NCBI GenBank assembly: GCA_963763305.1
Contig: CAVXNP010000001.1
Coordinates: 2,170,001-2,234,000 of the forward strand
Reading direction: 5' to 3'
DNA length: 64,000 nucleotides
From: CAVXNP01 sp963763305
Lineage (GTDB): Bacteria > Pseudomonadota > Gammaproteobacteria > Xanthomonadales > Rhodanobacteraceae
Shown piece by piece: positions 1 to 7,985 of the stretch; the first letter of the stretch is position 1, and every line of letters starts with the position of its first letter. Made by a program: the position numbers and the translations under genes. The notes beneath the pieces are model-generated. The model saw only the letters and a list, made by a program, of their open reading frames with translations. It did not search any database and was not told where the DNA came from.

Positions 1-406
1 TGGCCGGGTCGTAGGTGTTGCGGCGCAGCTCGGGCAGGATGCGCGCCTTCAGCGCCGCCTGCTGCGAGGCGTCCAGCGCCGCGAACGAACCGACGTCCTG
101 GTCGCGCGCCAGCAGCTCGAGCATCGCGGTCGCCTCGCGGTGCAGCCAGTCGGCGCTCCAGTCCGGCGCCAGCAGCGCGCCGTGGCCCCAGATCGATCCC
201 AGCTGCTGGCCACCGATGCTCTGCCAGACCTGGCGGCCGCGCTGCATGTCCGCCTTGGTGTAGAGCACCTGGCCGCTGCTGGTGACGACCGCATCGGGCA
301 GCGGTGGCGCCTGCTGGTGGATCACCTTGCCGACCCACAGCAGCAGGCCGAAGGAGGCCAGCAGCAGGGTGGCCAGTCCCAGCCACAGTTTTCGCGTGGT
401 GCTCAT
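1..406 (-). CDS. norB: Quinol-dependent nitric oxide reductase (qNOR), N-terminal part, runs off left edge
   Basis: This frame is open from the ATG at 406 to the window edge and gives about 135 residues. One N-terminal membrane helix (about residues 6-26) is followed by a periplasmic stretch containing GQVLYTKADMQRGRQVWQ, then GGQQLGSIWGHGA and APDWSADWLHREA. Those motifs are characteristic of the N-terminal extension of single-subunit qNOR, which reduces NO to N2O with quinol electrons in the inner membrane. The catalytic heme-copper part lies outside the window. An FNR/DNR-type palindrome sits 55 bases upstream. Its neighbours (cbb3 oxidase, azurin, truncated hemoglobin) fit NO respiration or detoxification. 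The family call is secure; whether the downstream part is intact cannot be seen. Confidence 0.85.
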   Translation of the reverse strand, partial: MSTTRKLWLGLATLLLASFGLLLWVGKVIHQQAPPLPDAVVTSSGQVLYTKADMQRGRQVWQSIGGQQLGSIWGHGALLAPDWSADWLHREATAMLELLARDQDVGSFAALDASQQAALKARILPELRRNTYDPA

Positions 407-460
407 CGTGCATCTCCGTTGAAGATGCCCGCATGCTCGACGGTTGCGTCCGGGTCCACC

Positions 461-474
461 TTGATACAGGTCAG
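461..474 (-). promoter_or_regulatory. FNR/ANR/DNR-type binding site upstream of norB
   Basis: TTGATACAGGTCAG matches the Crp-Fnr consensus TTGAT-N4-rTCAA in all but the last base. Its centre is about 61 bases upstream of the norB ATG, which suits a class II activator site (-41.5) with a short leader. The regulator, whether O2-sensing FNR/ANR or NO-sensing DNR, cannot be told from the site. No promoter element was convincing beside it. Confidence 0.5.
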
Positions 475-638
475 GCAGGCAGCCGCGGGCATGAGGCGCA
501 ATGCCGCAGGGCAACCGCGGCGTCCTTAGCCAGCTCCGTGCCAGCTCTGCCATACGCGGCCGGGGCGTTCATCTGGCAGCCAGCCTTCGAGGGGTAATCC
601 GCGTAACCTCGCCCGGCTACGGTTGGCCAAGGTGCCCG

Positions 639-2500
639 ATGTCTCCTGTTCACGACCCCTCCCATTCGCGCGCGGCCATTCCGCTGGCCCCGTCCCTGGA
701 CGAGGCGATGACCGCGTCCCACATGCCGCGGGCATTCCGGCCGCTGGAGCGCAGGGTGGTCGGGGTGGCGCTGGCCGCGATGCTGCTCGGCGCCACGGTG
801 GCGGTCGTGGCGCGGGGCCTGACCGCACTGATCGGCCTGATCACCAACCTGGTGTTCCATGGCCGATGGAGCCCCGAACTCTCCAGCCCCGCCGGCAACC
901 ATCTGGGCCTGTTCGTGATAGCCGTCCCGGTCATCGGCGGGCTGGTGGTGGGGATGATGGCGCGCTGGGGCTCGCGCGCCATCCGTGGCCACGGCATCCC
1001 GGAGGCGATGGAACAGATCCTGGTCAACCAGAGCCGGATCCTGCCGCGGCTGACCTGGCTCAAGCCGGTCTCCTCGGCCATCGCCATCGGCACCGGCGGA
1101 CCGTTCGGCGCCGAAGGCCCGATCATCGCCACCGGTGGCGCACTGGGCTCGCTGCTGGGGCAGTTGTTCCACGTCACCGCGGACGAGCGCAAGACGCTGC
1201 TGGCCGCCGGCGCCGCCGCGGGTATGGCGGCGGTGTTCAGTGCGCCGATCGCGGCAATCCTGCTGGCGATCGAGCTGCTGCTGTTCGAGCGCAGGGCACG
1301 CTCGTTGATCCCGGTGTGCCTGGCCGTGTTCGCGGGTACCACGGTGCGCTACGCGCTCGAGGGCAGCGCGGCGGTGTTCCCGATGCCGGGGGTCCCGGCG
1401 GCGGTGCCCCCGGCGCTGGCGACCTACGTCGTGCTGGGCCTGCTCTTGGGCGTGGTGAGCGTGGGCGTGACCCGGCTCACCTACGCCATCGAGGACGGCT
1501 TCGAGAAGCTCCCGATCCACTGGATGTGGTGGCCGGCGCTCGGTGGCGTGGTGGTGGGCGTGGTTGGCTACGTGATGCCGGCCACCCTGGGGGTGGGCTA
1601 CGGGAACATTGCGGCGGTGATCACCGGGCAACTGGGGCTGGCCACCATGGCGGCGCTGTGTGTGCTGAAGCTGGTGTCCTGGTCGGTGGCGCTGGGTAGC
1701 GGGACCTCCGGGGGCACGCTGGCGCCACTGTTCACCATCGGCGGTTCGCTTGGCGGCGTACTCGGCGTGGCACTGGCCACCTATGCGCCATGGCTGCATG
1801 TCGATCCGCGGATGGCGGCGCTGGTGTGCATGGCCGCCATTTTCGCGGGCGCGTCGCGGGCCTTGCTGACGTCGGTGGTGTTCGCCTTCGAGACCACCCT
1901 GCAGCCGCACGGGTTGCTGCCCTTGCTCGGCGCCTGCGCGGCGGCCTACCTGGTATCGGGCCTGATGATGCGCAACACCATCATGACCGAGAAGATCGCC
2001 CGCCGCGGTGTGCGCGTGCCCTCGGACTACAGCGCCGACTACCTGGACCAGGTGCTGGTGCGTGATGCCTGCAGCCGCGAGGTGGTCAGCCTGCGCGCCG
2101 ACCAGCCGCTGCACGAGGTACGCCAGTGGCTGCAGGCCAGCTCGGCCGAGCGCGCGGCACCAGGGGTTTCCCGTGGTCGACGGCTGCGGGTGCCGTGGTG
2201 GGCGTGCTGACCCGGCGCAATCTGCTGGATACGGCCATCGACGGGGACGCGTCAATCGCCAGCCTGGTGCAGCGGCCGGCACTGGCGGTGCACGAGCGAC
2301 ACACGCTGCGCGAAGCGGCCGACCACATGGTCGAGGCCGACGTAGGCCGGCTGGTGGTGCTCGACGGAGTCGACGGCGGACGCATGGTGGGCTTCATCAC
2401 CCGCGGCGACCTGCTGGCTGCCCACGCACCGCGGCTGCGCGAGGCGCGTGATCTGTCGCGCCACCTCACGCTGGGTCGATCAGGCGGCCCGCGTCGGTAG
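639..2500 (+). CDS. ClC-family chloride channel/antiporter with C-terminal CBS domains (two frameshifts)
   Basis: A ClC core of about 430 residues carries the three anion-filter segments: RGHGIPEA, GTGGPFGAEGPI (gating Glu kept, the usual Arg of GREGP replaced by Ala), and GSGTSGGTLAP. It moves Cl- across the inner membrane, with or without H+ exchange. Two C-terminal CBS domains follow. Reading is frame 0 to about 2150, frame 1 for the CBS motif QGFPVVDG, then frame 2 from about 2200 to the stop at 2500. Removing one base at each junction gives a continuous 619-aa protein, so I treat the breaks as sequence error. The ATG at 639 was preferred over upstream in-frame starts because the homologous part begins after it. 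It is divergent from norB; a functional link is not established. Confidence 0.8.
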
Positions 2501-2570
2501 CTGACGTGCCCGATGCGCGGTCTGCGCCGGCACATGACGCCGGCTGCCGCTCATGTGCAACTTGGCCGGA

Positions 2571-2972
2571 TCAATCGGCGCCCACGATGGGCACACCGAA
2601 CGGTCGCGCCCGCGGACGCAGGCCCAGGCCCAGCGAGAGGCTGTCACCGATGCGCCGCGCGTAGTCGGTCATCTGCGCTGCGCCGGCGGGGTCCAGGACG
2701 TCGCCACAGGTTTGCGACCATAGATCAAGCCAGTGCGCGAAGTGTTCGGCGCGAATGGGCAAGGGCCGGTGTGCCGCCATCGGGTTGCCGCGGTAAGTGC
2801 CGGCACGCAGCGCCACCGAACACCAGAACGAGGTCAGCAGGCGCTTGTGTTCGTCCCAGTCGTGCACCACCGGGTTGAACACGGGACCCAGCACTGGATC
2901 ACGCTGCACCTTGGTGTAGAAGCAGTCGACCAGGTGGGCAATGGCGGCATCGTCGAGTGAACTTTCAGGCAT
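2571..2972 (-). CDS. Group III truncated hemoglobin
   Basis: A 133-residue globin fold of truncated-hemoglobin length. Recognisable features are the N-terminal LVDCFYTKVQRDPVLGPVF segment, a following HDWDEHKRLLTSFW helix and a mid-protein RAEHFAHWLDLW helix, whose histidine is the likely proximal heme ligand. This pattern belongs to the group III (P) truncated hemoglobins, cytoplasmic heme proteins linked to O2/NO chemistry and microaerobic growth. It is a single-gene unit convergent with the ClC gene and upstream of the azurin end of the cbb3 operon. The physiological ligand is not decided by sequence; NO handling is an inference from the norB context. Codon use matches the neighbours. Confidence 0.85.
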   Translation of the reverse strand: MPESSLDDAAIAHLVDCFYTKVQRDPVLGPVFNPVVHDWDEHKRLLTSFWCSVALRAGTYRGNPMAAHRPLPIRAEHFAHWLDLWSQTCGDVLDPAGAAQMTDYARRIGDSLSLGLGLRPRARPFGVPIVGAD

Positions 2973-3035
2973 GTGGCAGTCAGACGGATGGAGCGGTGAA
3001 CAGGCTGCGCCACGCGTGGTGGCGCAGCCGGCGGC

Positions 3036-3487
3036 TTACTTGGCCAGGCTCAGCGTACCCTTCATCAGGGCGGCGTGGCCGGGGAACGAGCAGAAGAAGG
3101 CGTAGTTCTCGCCGGGCTTGAGCGCGGCCACCTTGAACGTGGTGGATCGGTTTCGCCGCCGCCGATCACCTTGGTATGGGCGATCACGCGGGTGTCGTTC
3201 GGCTTGACGTAGTTGTTGTCCAGGCCCGCGGCCGAGCCGTCGCCGAGCACGCCGGGCTGGTCGGCTGCGGTGGTCAGCACCCAGTTGTGGCCCATCGCCG
3301 CCTTGGGCAGCTTGCCGGTGTGCTTCAGGGTGACGGTGAACTGCTTGCAGGTCTTGGGCACGGTGATCGCGCTGGTGTTGAACTGCATGGCGTCGTTGGC
3401 CTCGACCGTGGTCGAGCAGGAACTGGCGGCCCAGGTCGGTGCGGCCACCAGGCCGAGCAGGGCAAGGGCAAACCATTGGCGCTTCAT
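3036..3487 (-). CDS. azu: Azurin, periplasmic blue copper protein (one frameshift)
   Basis: A signal peptide (MKRQWFALALLGLVAAPTWA) precedes a cupredoxin. Copper ligands of azurin are visible: His in MGHNWVL, then Cys-His-Met in the loop CSFPGHAALM near the C-terminus. The frame breaks at about 3145. Up to GGGETD it reads in one frame, and TTFKVAALKPGENYAFF onward in another. Adding one base restores about 150 residues, normal for pre-azurin. The ATG overlaps the ccoS stop (ATGA), so it is the last gene of the cco operon and probably translated by coupling. Azurin carries electrons in the periplasm to denitrification or terminal oxidase enzymes. The partner here is inferred. Confidence 0.88.
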
Positions 3488-3699
3488 GGGTGTTCTCCTT
3501 CGGAGGGTGGGGTATCGCTCGAATGCGAGCTTGCCACTTCGTCCTCCGGCGGGCCCTGATCTGGGTCATCCAGCAGCGGCAGAATGGCCGGGGTCTCCAG
3601 GTCCTCGAACTGCTGGTGGTTGACCGCCCAGAAGAACAGCGCCACCGCGATGATCAGCACCAGCCCGGTGACCGGGATAAGCACCAGCAGGATGTTCAT
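3484..3699 (-). CDS. ccoS: cbb3 oxidase assembly protein CcoS
   Basis: A 71-residue protein with one N-terminal membrane helix (MNILLVLIPVTGLVLIIAVA) followed by the family motif FFWAVNHQQFEDLETPA and an acidic tail. CcoS is needed for cofactor insertion into the cbb3-type oxidase, together with CcoI. Its ATG overlaps the ccoI stop by four bases and its own stop overlaps the azurin start, so it sits in the middle of a chain of ATGA-coupled genes. The tail is rich in Pro, Asp and Glu and ends PPSEGEHP. Length is normal for the family. Confidence 0.9.
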   Translation of the reverse strand: MNILLVLIPVTGLVLIIAVALFFWAVNHQQFEDLETPAILPLLDDPDQGPPEDEVASSHSSDTPPSEGEHP

Positions 3700-5978
3700 G
3701 CCGGCACCGCCGGCGCGCCGCTGCGCTCGCGACCGACCCGCAGCGCATGGAGCACCACCCCCAGCGAACTGAGCGACATGCCGATCGCGGCAAGCCATGG
3801 CGGCACCAGGCCGAACGCGGCGAACGGCACCGCGAACAGGTTGTACAGCAGGGCCCAGCGACGCCCCTGCGCCACCACCAGCCGCACCTGGCGGGCGACC
3901 GCGCGGGCCTGCACCAGCCCGTCCAGGCGGCCGTTCATCAGCAGCAGGTCGGCATGCGCCTGGGCCAGATCGGTGCCGCTGGCCAGCGCCACCGAGACGT
4001 CGGCCCCGGCCAGCACCGGCGCGTCGTTGCTGCCGTCGCCCACCGCCAGGGTGACGTGGCCCGCGCGCCGCGCCGCCTGCAGCAGGGCCAGCTTGTCCTC
4101 GGCGGCTTGCCGCGCATGCCACTCCTCGATACCCAGCTGCGCGGCCACTGCGCGCACCCGCGGCGCACTGTCGCCGCTGGCCAGGGTCAACCGGACCCCG
4201 TCGGCGCGCAGGGCCGCCAGGGTGGCCTGCGCATCGGCTCGCACGCGCTCGTCGCGGTGGAACGCCGCGATCGGGCCGGCCGGATCGCTCAGCAGCAGGG
4301 CGTCGGCAGCGCTGTCGTCCGGCAGCGGCTGCTGCGGCCCGAGGGCGAAGCCGGCGCGGCCCAGTCGCAACGGGCGGTCGCCGACGCGGGCGGCGATGCC
4401 GGCGCCGGCGTGGATGGTCACCGCCTCCGCCACGCCCGGGGAGGATTCATCGCGCGCGCCGGTCGCGCTGGCGGCCAGTGCCCGGGCCAGCGGATGCGAA
4501 CTTTCGCGCGCCAGCAGGGCAGCCAGTTGCAGTGCCGCCGCGGGGTCGCCGTCGCGCAGCGGCTGGATGTCGGCCGGATCGAAGTGCGGTTCGGTCAGCG
4601 TGCCGGTCTTGTCGAACACGGCGTAGTCGGCGCGGGCCAGCTGGTCCAGCGCCGCGCCATCGGTGACCAGTACGCCGCGTCGGGTCAGCGCGCCGAAGGC
4701 GCGGGTCAGGGCGGCCGGGCGGGCCAGTGCGAAGGCGCACGGGCAGGCCACCACCAGCACCGACACGGCCGCCTCGAAGGCGCGCGCCGGGTCCACCAGC
4801 AGCCAGCCGGCGGCGGTCAACGCAGTAAGCCCGAGCACCCGGGCGACGAAGCGGGCCACCTCGCGATCGCTTCGGGTATGCCGGCGGCGTTCCGCGCGCA
4901 CGGCGCTGGCCAGCATGCCCAGACGGGCGGCGGCGGTGGCCTCGCCGCTGTGTTCGACCACGATCTCGGCGATGCCGCCCAGCAGCACGCTGCCGGCCGC
5001 CACGCGCTCGCCGCGATGGCGGCAGACCGGGCGGGATTCGCCCGACAGCAGCGCCTCGTCCAGTTCGGCCTCGGCGCTCGCCAGCACGCCATCGGCCGGC
5101 ACCGTGCTGCCCTCGGCCACGTGCACCCGGTCGCCCGGCAGCAGCTCCAGCGCAGCCACGGTGTGCAGGCGGCCGTCGTCACCGCGGCGTTGTGCCAGCA
5201 AGGGCGTGGCATCGCCACTGGCGTCGCCGAGCGCATCGCTGCGGTGACGCGCACGCAGCTCCACGTAGCGTGCGGCCAGCAGCAGGAAGACGAACATGTT
5301 GATCGAGTCGAAGTAGATCTCGCCCCGGCCGAGCACGGTGTTCAGGGCGCTGGCTCCGAACACCAGCAGCACCGCCAGCGCCACCGGCAGGTCGATGCCC
5401 AGCTGGCGACGGCGCAGCTCCGCCACGGCGCCGGCGATGAACGGGCGGGCGGCGTAGAACACCAGCGGCACGCTGGTCAGCAGGCTGAGCCAGCGGAACA
5501 GCCCGCGGGTGGTGAAGTCGACGAAGTCGACCACGCCCAGGTAGATCACCAGTGCGTAGGTCATCACCTGCATCGCGCACATGCCGGCGACCAGCATCCG
5601 CTTGAGCGCGTCGTGCATCTGCACCGCCCGCGCATCCTCGATGCTGTCCTGGCGCAGTGGGTCGGCGGCGCAGCCGGCCTCGGCAAAGCGCTGCAGCAGC
5701 TGCGGCAGGCTGGTGCGAGCGCTGTCCCAGACCACCCGGGCGCGCGCGGCGCGGGTATCGATCGACAACCGCTGCAGCCCCGGCAGGGCGCGCACCATCT
5801 GTTCCAGCCGCAGCACCTGGTAGGCGTCGCCGAGGTGCTGCAGGCGCAGGGCCACCTCGCTGTGACCATCCTTGCGCTGCCGCAGTACCTGCCGGGCCAG
5901 TGCGGGATGCGCCCACACCGCATGGGTCGCCGCGGCCCGCGGCGCTGGCGACGGTGCGGCGTCCAGCACGGCGTTCAT
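3696..5978 (-). CDS. ccoI: Copper-transporting P1B-type ATPase CcoI for cbb3 oxidase assembly
   Basis: A 760-residue inner-membrane ATPase. Visible motifs are the copper-site CPC in a transmembrane helix (412-414), LSGES (about 311-315), the phosphorylated DKTGT (456-460), SSHPLA in the nucleotide domain and GDGSNDAP near the C-terminus. CcoI exports Cu for assembly of the CuB centre of CcoN. Position between ccoP and ccoS separates it from a general copper-efflux ATPase. Unusually, the N-terminal metal-binding domain has no CxxC: the first cysteine is residue 103 and the next is 134. ATGA overlaps link it to the small membrane gene upstream and to ccoS downstream. The frame is unbroken. Confidence 0.92.
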   Translation of the reverse strand: MNAVLDAAPSPAPRAAATHAVWAHPALARQVLRQRKDGHSEVALRLQHLGDAYQVLRLEQMVRALPGLQRLSIDTRAARARVVWDSARTSLPQLLQRFAEAGCAADPLRQDSIEDARAVQMHDALKRMLVAGMCAMQVMTYALVIYLGVVDFVDFTTRGLFRWLSLLTSVPLVFYAARPFIAGAVAELRRRQLGIDLPVALAVLLVFGASALNTVLGRGEIYFDSINMFVFLLLAARYVELRARHRSDALGDASGDATPLLAQRRGDDGRLHTVAALELLPGDRVHVAEGSTVPADGVLASAEAELDEALLSGESRPVCRHRGERVAAGSVLLGGIAEIVVEHSGEATAAARLGMLASAVRAERRRHTRSDREVARFVARVLGLTALTAAGWLLVDPARAFEAAVSVLVVACPCAFALARPAALTRAFGALTRRGVLVTDGAALDQLARADYAVFDKTGTLTEPHFDPADIQPLRDGDPAAALQLAALLARESSHPLARALAASATGARDESSPGVAEAVTIHAGAGIAARVGDRPLRLGRAGFALGPQQPLPDDSAADALLLSDPAGPIAAFHRDERVRADAQATLAALRADGVRLTLASGDSAPRVRAVAAQLGIEEWHARQAAEDKLALLQAARRAGHVTLAVGDGSNDAPVLAGADVSVALASGTDLAQAHADLLLMNGRLDGLVQARAVARQVRLVVAQGRRWALLYNLFAVPFAAFGLVPPWLAAIGMSLSSLGVVLHALRVGRERSGAPAVPA

Positions 5979-6211
5979 CGGGGCGGGGTGGGGCTGCTAT
6001 GGGTACGCGCAGGCACGCCGAACACCTCGGCGTGGTCCTGCGTGGGCACGGGGGCATCCGGATAGCGCAGGCCGGCCATGATCACCCAGATGCAGCCGGC
6101 CACCGAGGCGGCCAGGATGGCGGCGCCCAGCCACAGCAACGGCTGGCGGTACCAGGCGTTCGCCGCGTCCGCGGGTGCGCCGGGCGGCCGGTCAGGGGGC
6201 GGCGTCGGCAT
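5975..6211 (-). CDS. Small single-span membrane protein in the cco operon (CcoH/FixH position)
   Basis: A 78-residue protein with a Pro-rich cytoplasmic N-terminus, WYRQPLLWLGAAI leading into one membrane helix (about residues 21-46), and a short tail ending SSPTPPR. The place between ccoP and ccoI is where ccoG and ccoH usually lie, and the WYRQ-plus-helix start resembles the N-terminus of CcoH/FixH. The roughly 100-residue periplasmic domain of that family is absent. It overlaps ccoP by 20 bases and ccoI by four, so it is very likely translated. It may be a reduced CcoH or an unrelated small subunit of the oxidase; sequence does not decide. Confidence 0.6.
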   Translation of the reverse strand: MPTPPPDRPPGAPADAANAWYRQPLLWLGAAILAASVAGCIWVIMAGLRYPDAPVPTQDHAEVFGVPARTHSSPTPPR

Positions 6212-7121
6212 CGGTCGGCTGGGCGGCGTCGCCCTGATGGGACAGGTGGTACACGTAGGCGGCCAGCACCCGGATCTGGTCTTGGCTCAGCCGCGGCGTC
6301 CATGCCGGCATGTGGCCCTGGCGACCGCCGCCGATGGTCCGCTCGATGTCGGCCACGCTGCCGCCGTGCAGCCAGATGTGGTCGGTGAGGTTGGGCGCGC
6401 CGAGCGCCTGGTTGCCCTTGCCCTGCGGGCCATGGCACGCGGCGCAGGTGGTGAACAGCGGCTGCCCGGCGGCCGCTGCCTTGGCATCGTGCGGCGAGCC
6501 GGAGAGGCTCAGTACGTACTGAGCCAGGTTCTTCACGTTCTGCTCGCCCAGGCTGTTCCACGGCGGCATCATGCCGGCCCGGCCGCCCTCGATGGTGGTC
6601 AGGATGTCCTTGCCGGTGCCGCCGTAGAGCCAGTCGTCGTCGATCAGGTTGGGCGCGCCCAGCTTGACGTTGCCGTAGCCGCCGCGGCCGTGGCAGGCGG
6701 CGCAGTTGTCCACGAACAGCCGCTCGCCCATCTGCAGCGCGGCCGGATCGCCGGCCAGCTGTTCCACCGGGTACTGCCGGAAGCGCAGCAGCATTTCATC
6801 CAGCCTGGCGTTGTTGAGCGCCTGGTCACGCGCCAGCTCGCCGTGCGCGGTCCAGCCGAGCACGCCCTTGTGGTTGCCAAAGCCGGGATACAGGATCAGG
6901 TAGCTGATGCCGGCCACGAACATGCCGGCGGACAGCAGCAGCCACCACAACGGCAGCTTGCGCACGCCTTCGCGCAACGCGCCGTGCGCCCAGACATGGC
7001 CGCTGGTGCCGTCGGGCAGGGTCGGGATCTTCGCCCGCGGCCCCCACAGGAACAGGAACAGGGTGATGCTCATATTAAGCACCACCAGGAACATCACCCA
7101 CATCGACCATCCGGCACTCAC
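6192..7121 (-). CDS. ccoP: cbb3 cytochrome c oxidase diheme subunit CcoP
   Basis: 309 residues with two N-terminal membrane helices (about 5-26 and 56-78) and two periplasmic cytochrome c domains, each with a CxxCH heme site (residues 140-144 CAACH and 226-230 CAACH). Met heme ligands are likely in GRAGMMPPW and GRQGHMPAW. CcoP receives electrons from soluble donors and passes them to CcoO and CcoN. The start is GTG at 7121, overlapping the ccoQ stop as GTGA. The C-terminal tail is rich in Ala, Asp and Pro. The frame is intact and length is typical. Confidence 0.94.
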   Translation of the reverse strand: MSAGWSMWVMFLVVLNMSITLFLFLWGPRAKIPTLPDGTSGHVWAHGALREGVRKLPLWWLLLSAGMFVAGISYLILYPGFGNHKGVLGWTAHGELARDQALNNARLDEMLLRFRQYPVEQLAGDPAALQMGERLFVDNCAACHGRGGYGNVKLGAPNLIDDDWLYGGTGKDILTTIEGGRAGMMPPWNSLGEQNVKNLAQYVLSLSGSPHDAKAAAAGQPLFTTCAACHGPQGKGNQALGAPNLTDHIWLHGGSVADIERTIGGGRQGHMPAWTPRLSQDQIRVLAAYVYHLSHQGDAAQPTDADAAP

Positions 7122-7318
7122 GCTCGATCACCTTTGCTGTTGTCATCGGAGCGGCCCGGCAGCGGGCCCTCGGGTTTGTCCTGCATCGGCAGCTCGGCCA
7201 GCCGCTGGAAGGTACCGCGGTGGCGCTTGCTCCACGCCCAGATCCAGATGCAGATGAAGGTCACCATCAACACCACGGTGATGGCGCCGGCCGCGTGGCC
7301 CCATGCTGGATTGATCAT
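7118..7318 (-). CDS. ccoQ: cbb3 oxidase small subunit CcoQ
   Basis: 66 residues with one membrane helix (MINPAWGHAAGAITVVLMV and onward) followed by the typical basic stretch WAWSKRHRGTFQRLAELP, then an acidic tail. CcoQ/FixQ stabilises the CcoNOP complex. The ATG at 7318 overlaps the ccoO stop and the stop overlaps the ccoP start, so its identity rests on position as well as sequence. Confidence 0.9.
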   Translation of the reverse strand: MINPAWGHAAGAITVVLMVTFICIWIWAWSKRHRGTFQRLAELPMQDKPEGPLPGRSDDNSKGDRA

Positions 7319-7972
7319 TGCGGTGCTCCCTGGTGGCCCGGCGGCTCGGGTACCACGGCCGCCGGTTCGTTGCGGATGCCCAGGCCCTGCAGGTAGGCGA
7401 TCAGCGCATCCAGTTCGGTCTTGCCGGCCAGCATCTTCGGTGCGCTGGCGATGTCGGCGTCGCTGTACGGGTCGCCCAGCTTGCGCAGGGTGCGCATGCG
7501 CGCCTGCATATCGGAGGCGTCCAGCTTCGCGTCGGTCAGCCACGGATACGCCGGCATGTTCGACTCCGGCACCACCTGGCGCGGGTTCTGCAGGTGCAGC
7601 CGGTGCCACTGGTCCGAATACTTGTCGCCCTCGCGGGCCAGGTCCGGTCCGGTGCGCTTGGAGCCCCACTGGAACGGCCGGTCGTAGACCGACTCCTCCG
7701 CGGTGGAGAAGTGCCCGTAGCGCTGGGTCTCCGCCCGCAGCGAGCGGATCATCTGCGAGTGGCACAGGTAGCAACCCTCGCGCACGTAGACGTCGCGGCC
7801 GGCCAGCCGCAGCGGGTCGTAGGGCTTGACCCCCGGTGGCGCCTTGACCGCGTGCGCCTCCATGAACAGCGGCGTGATCTCGGCCAGGCCGCCGATGGAA
7901 ACCATGATCGCGATCAGGATGCCGAGCAGGCCGGCATGCTTCTCGATCGCTTCGAAATGTCTGATAGGCCAT
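7315..7972 (-). CDS. ccoO: cbb3 oxidase monoheme subunit CcoO (one frameshift near start)
   Basis: Monoheme membrane-anchored cytochrome c of the cbb3 oxidase. One N-terminal helix (GLLGILIAIMVSIGGLAEI) leads into the conserved ITPLFMEAHAVKAPPGVKPY segment, then the heme site GCYLCHSQMIR and a Met region around ESNMPAYPWL. The only ATG after the ccoN stop gives MAYQ in a frame different from the rest. Removing one A after codon 4 (about 7962) yields MAYQHFEAIEKHAG, a sensible CcoO start. The span is 658 bases, three codon-frames plus one, which agrees with a single inserted base and a 218-aa product. It is coupled to ccoQ by ATGA. Confidence 0.88.
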
Positions 7973-7985
7973 GAGTGATCGGTCC

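Noticed and set aside
3553..3566. FNR-like CTGATCTGGGTCAT upstream of azurin
   Set aside because: It lies inside ccoS coding sequence, one half-site is poor, and azurin is coupled to ccoS by ATGA.
3747..6065. 772-aa plus-strand ORF opposite ccoI
   Set aside because: Low-complexity His/Gln/Arg/Gly-rich reading produced by high GC on the antisense of a clear gene; ccoI has all motifs.
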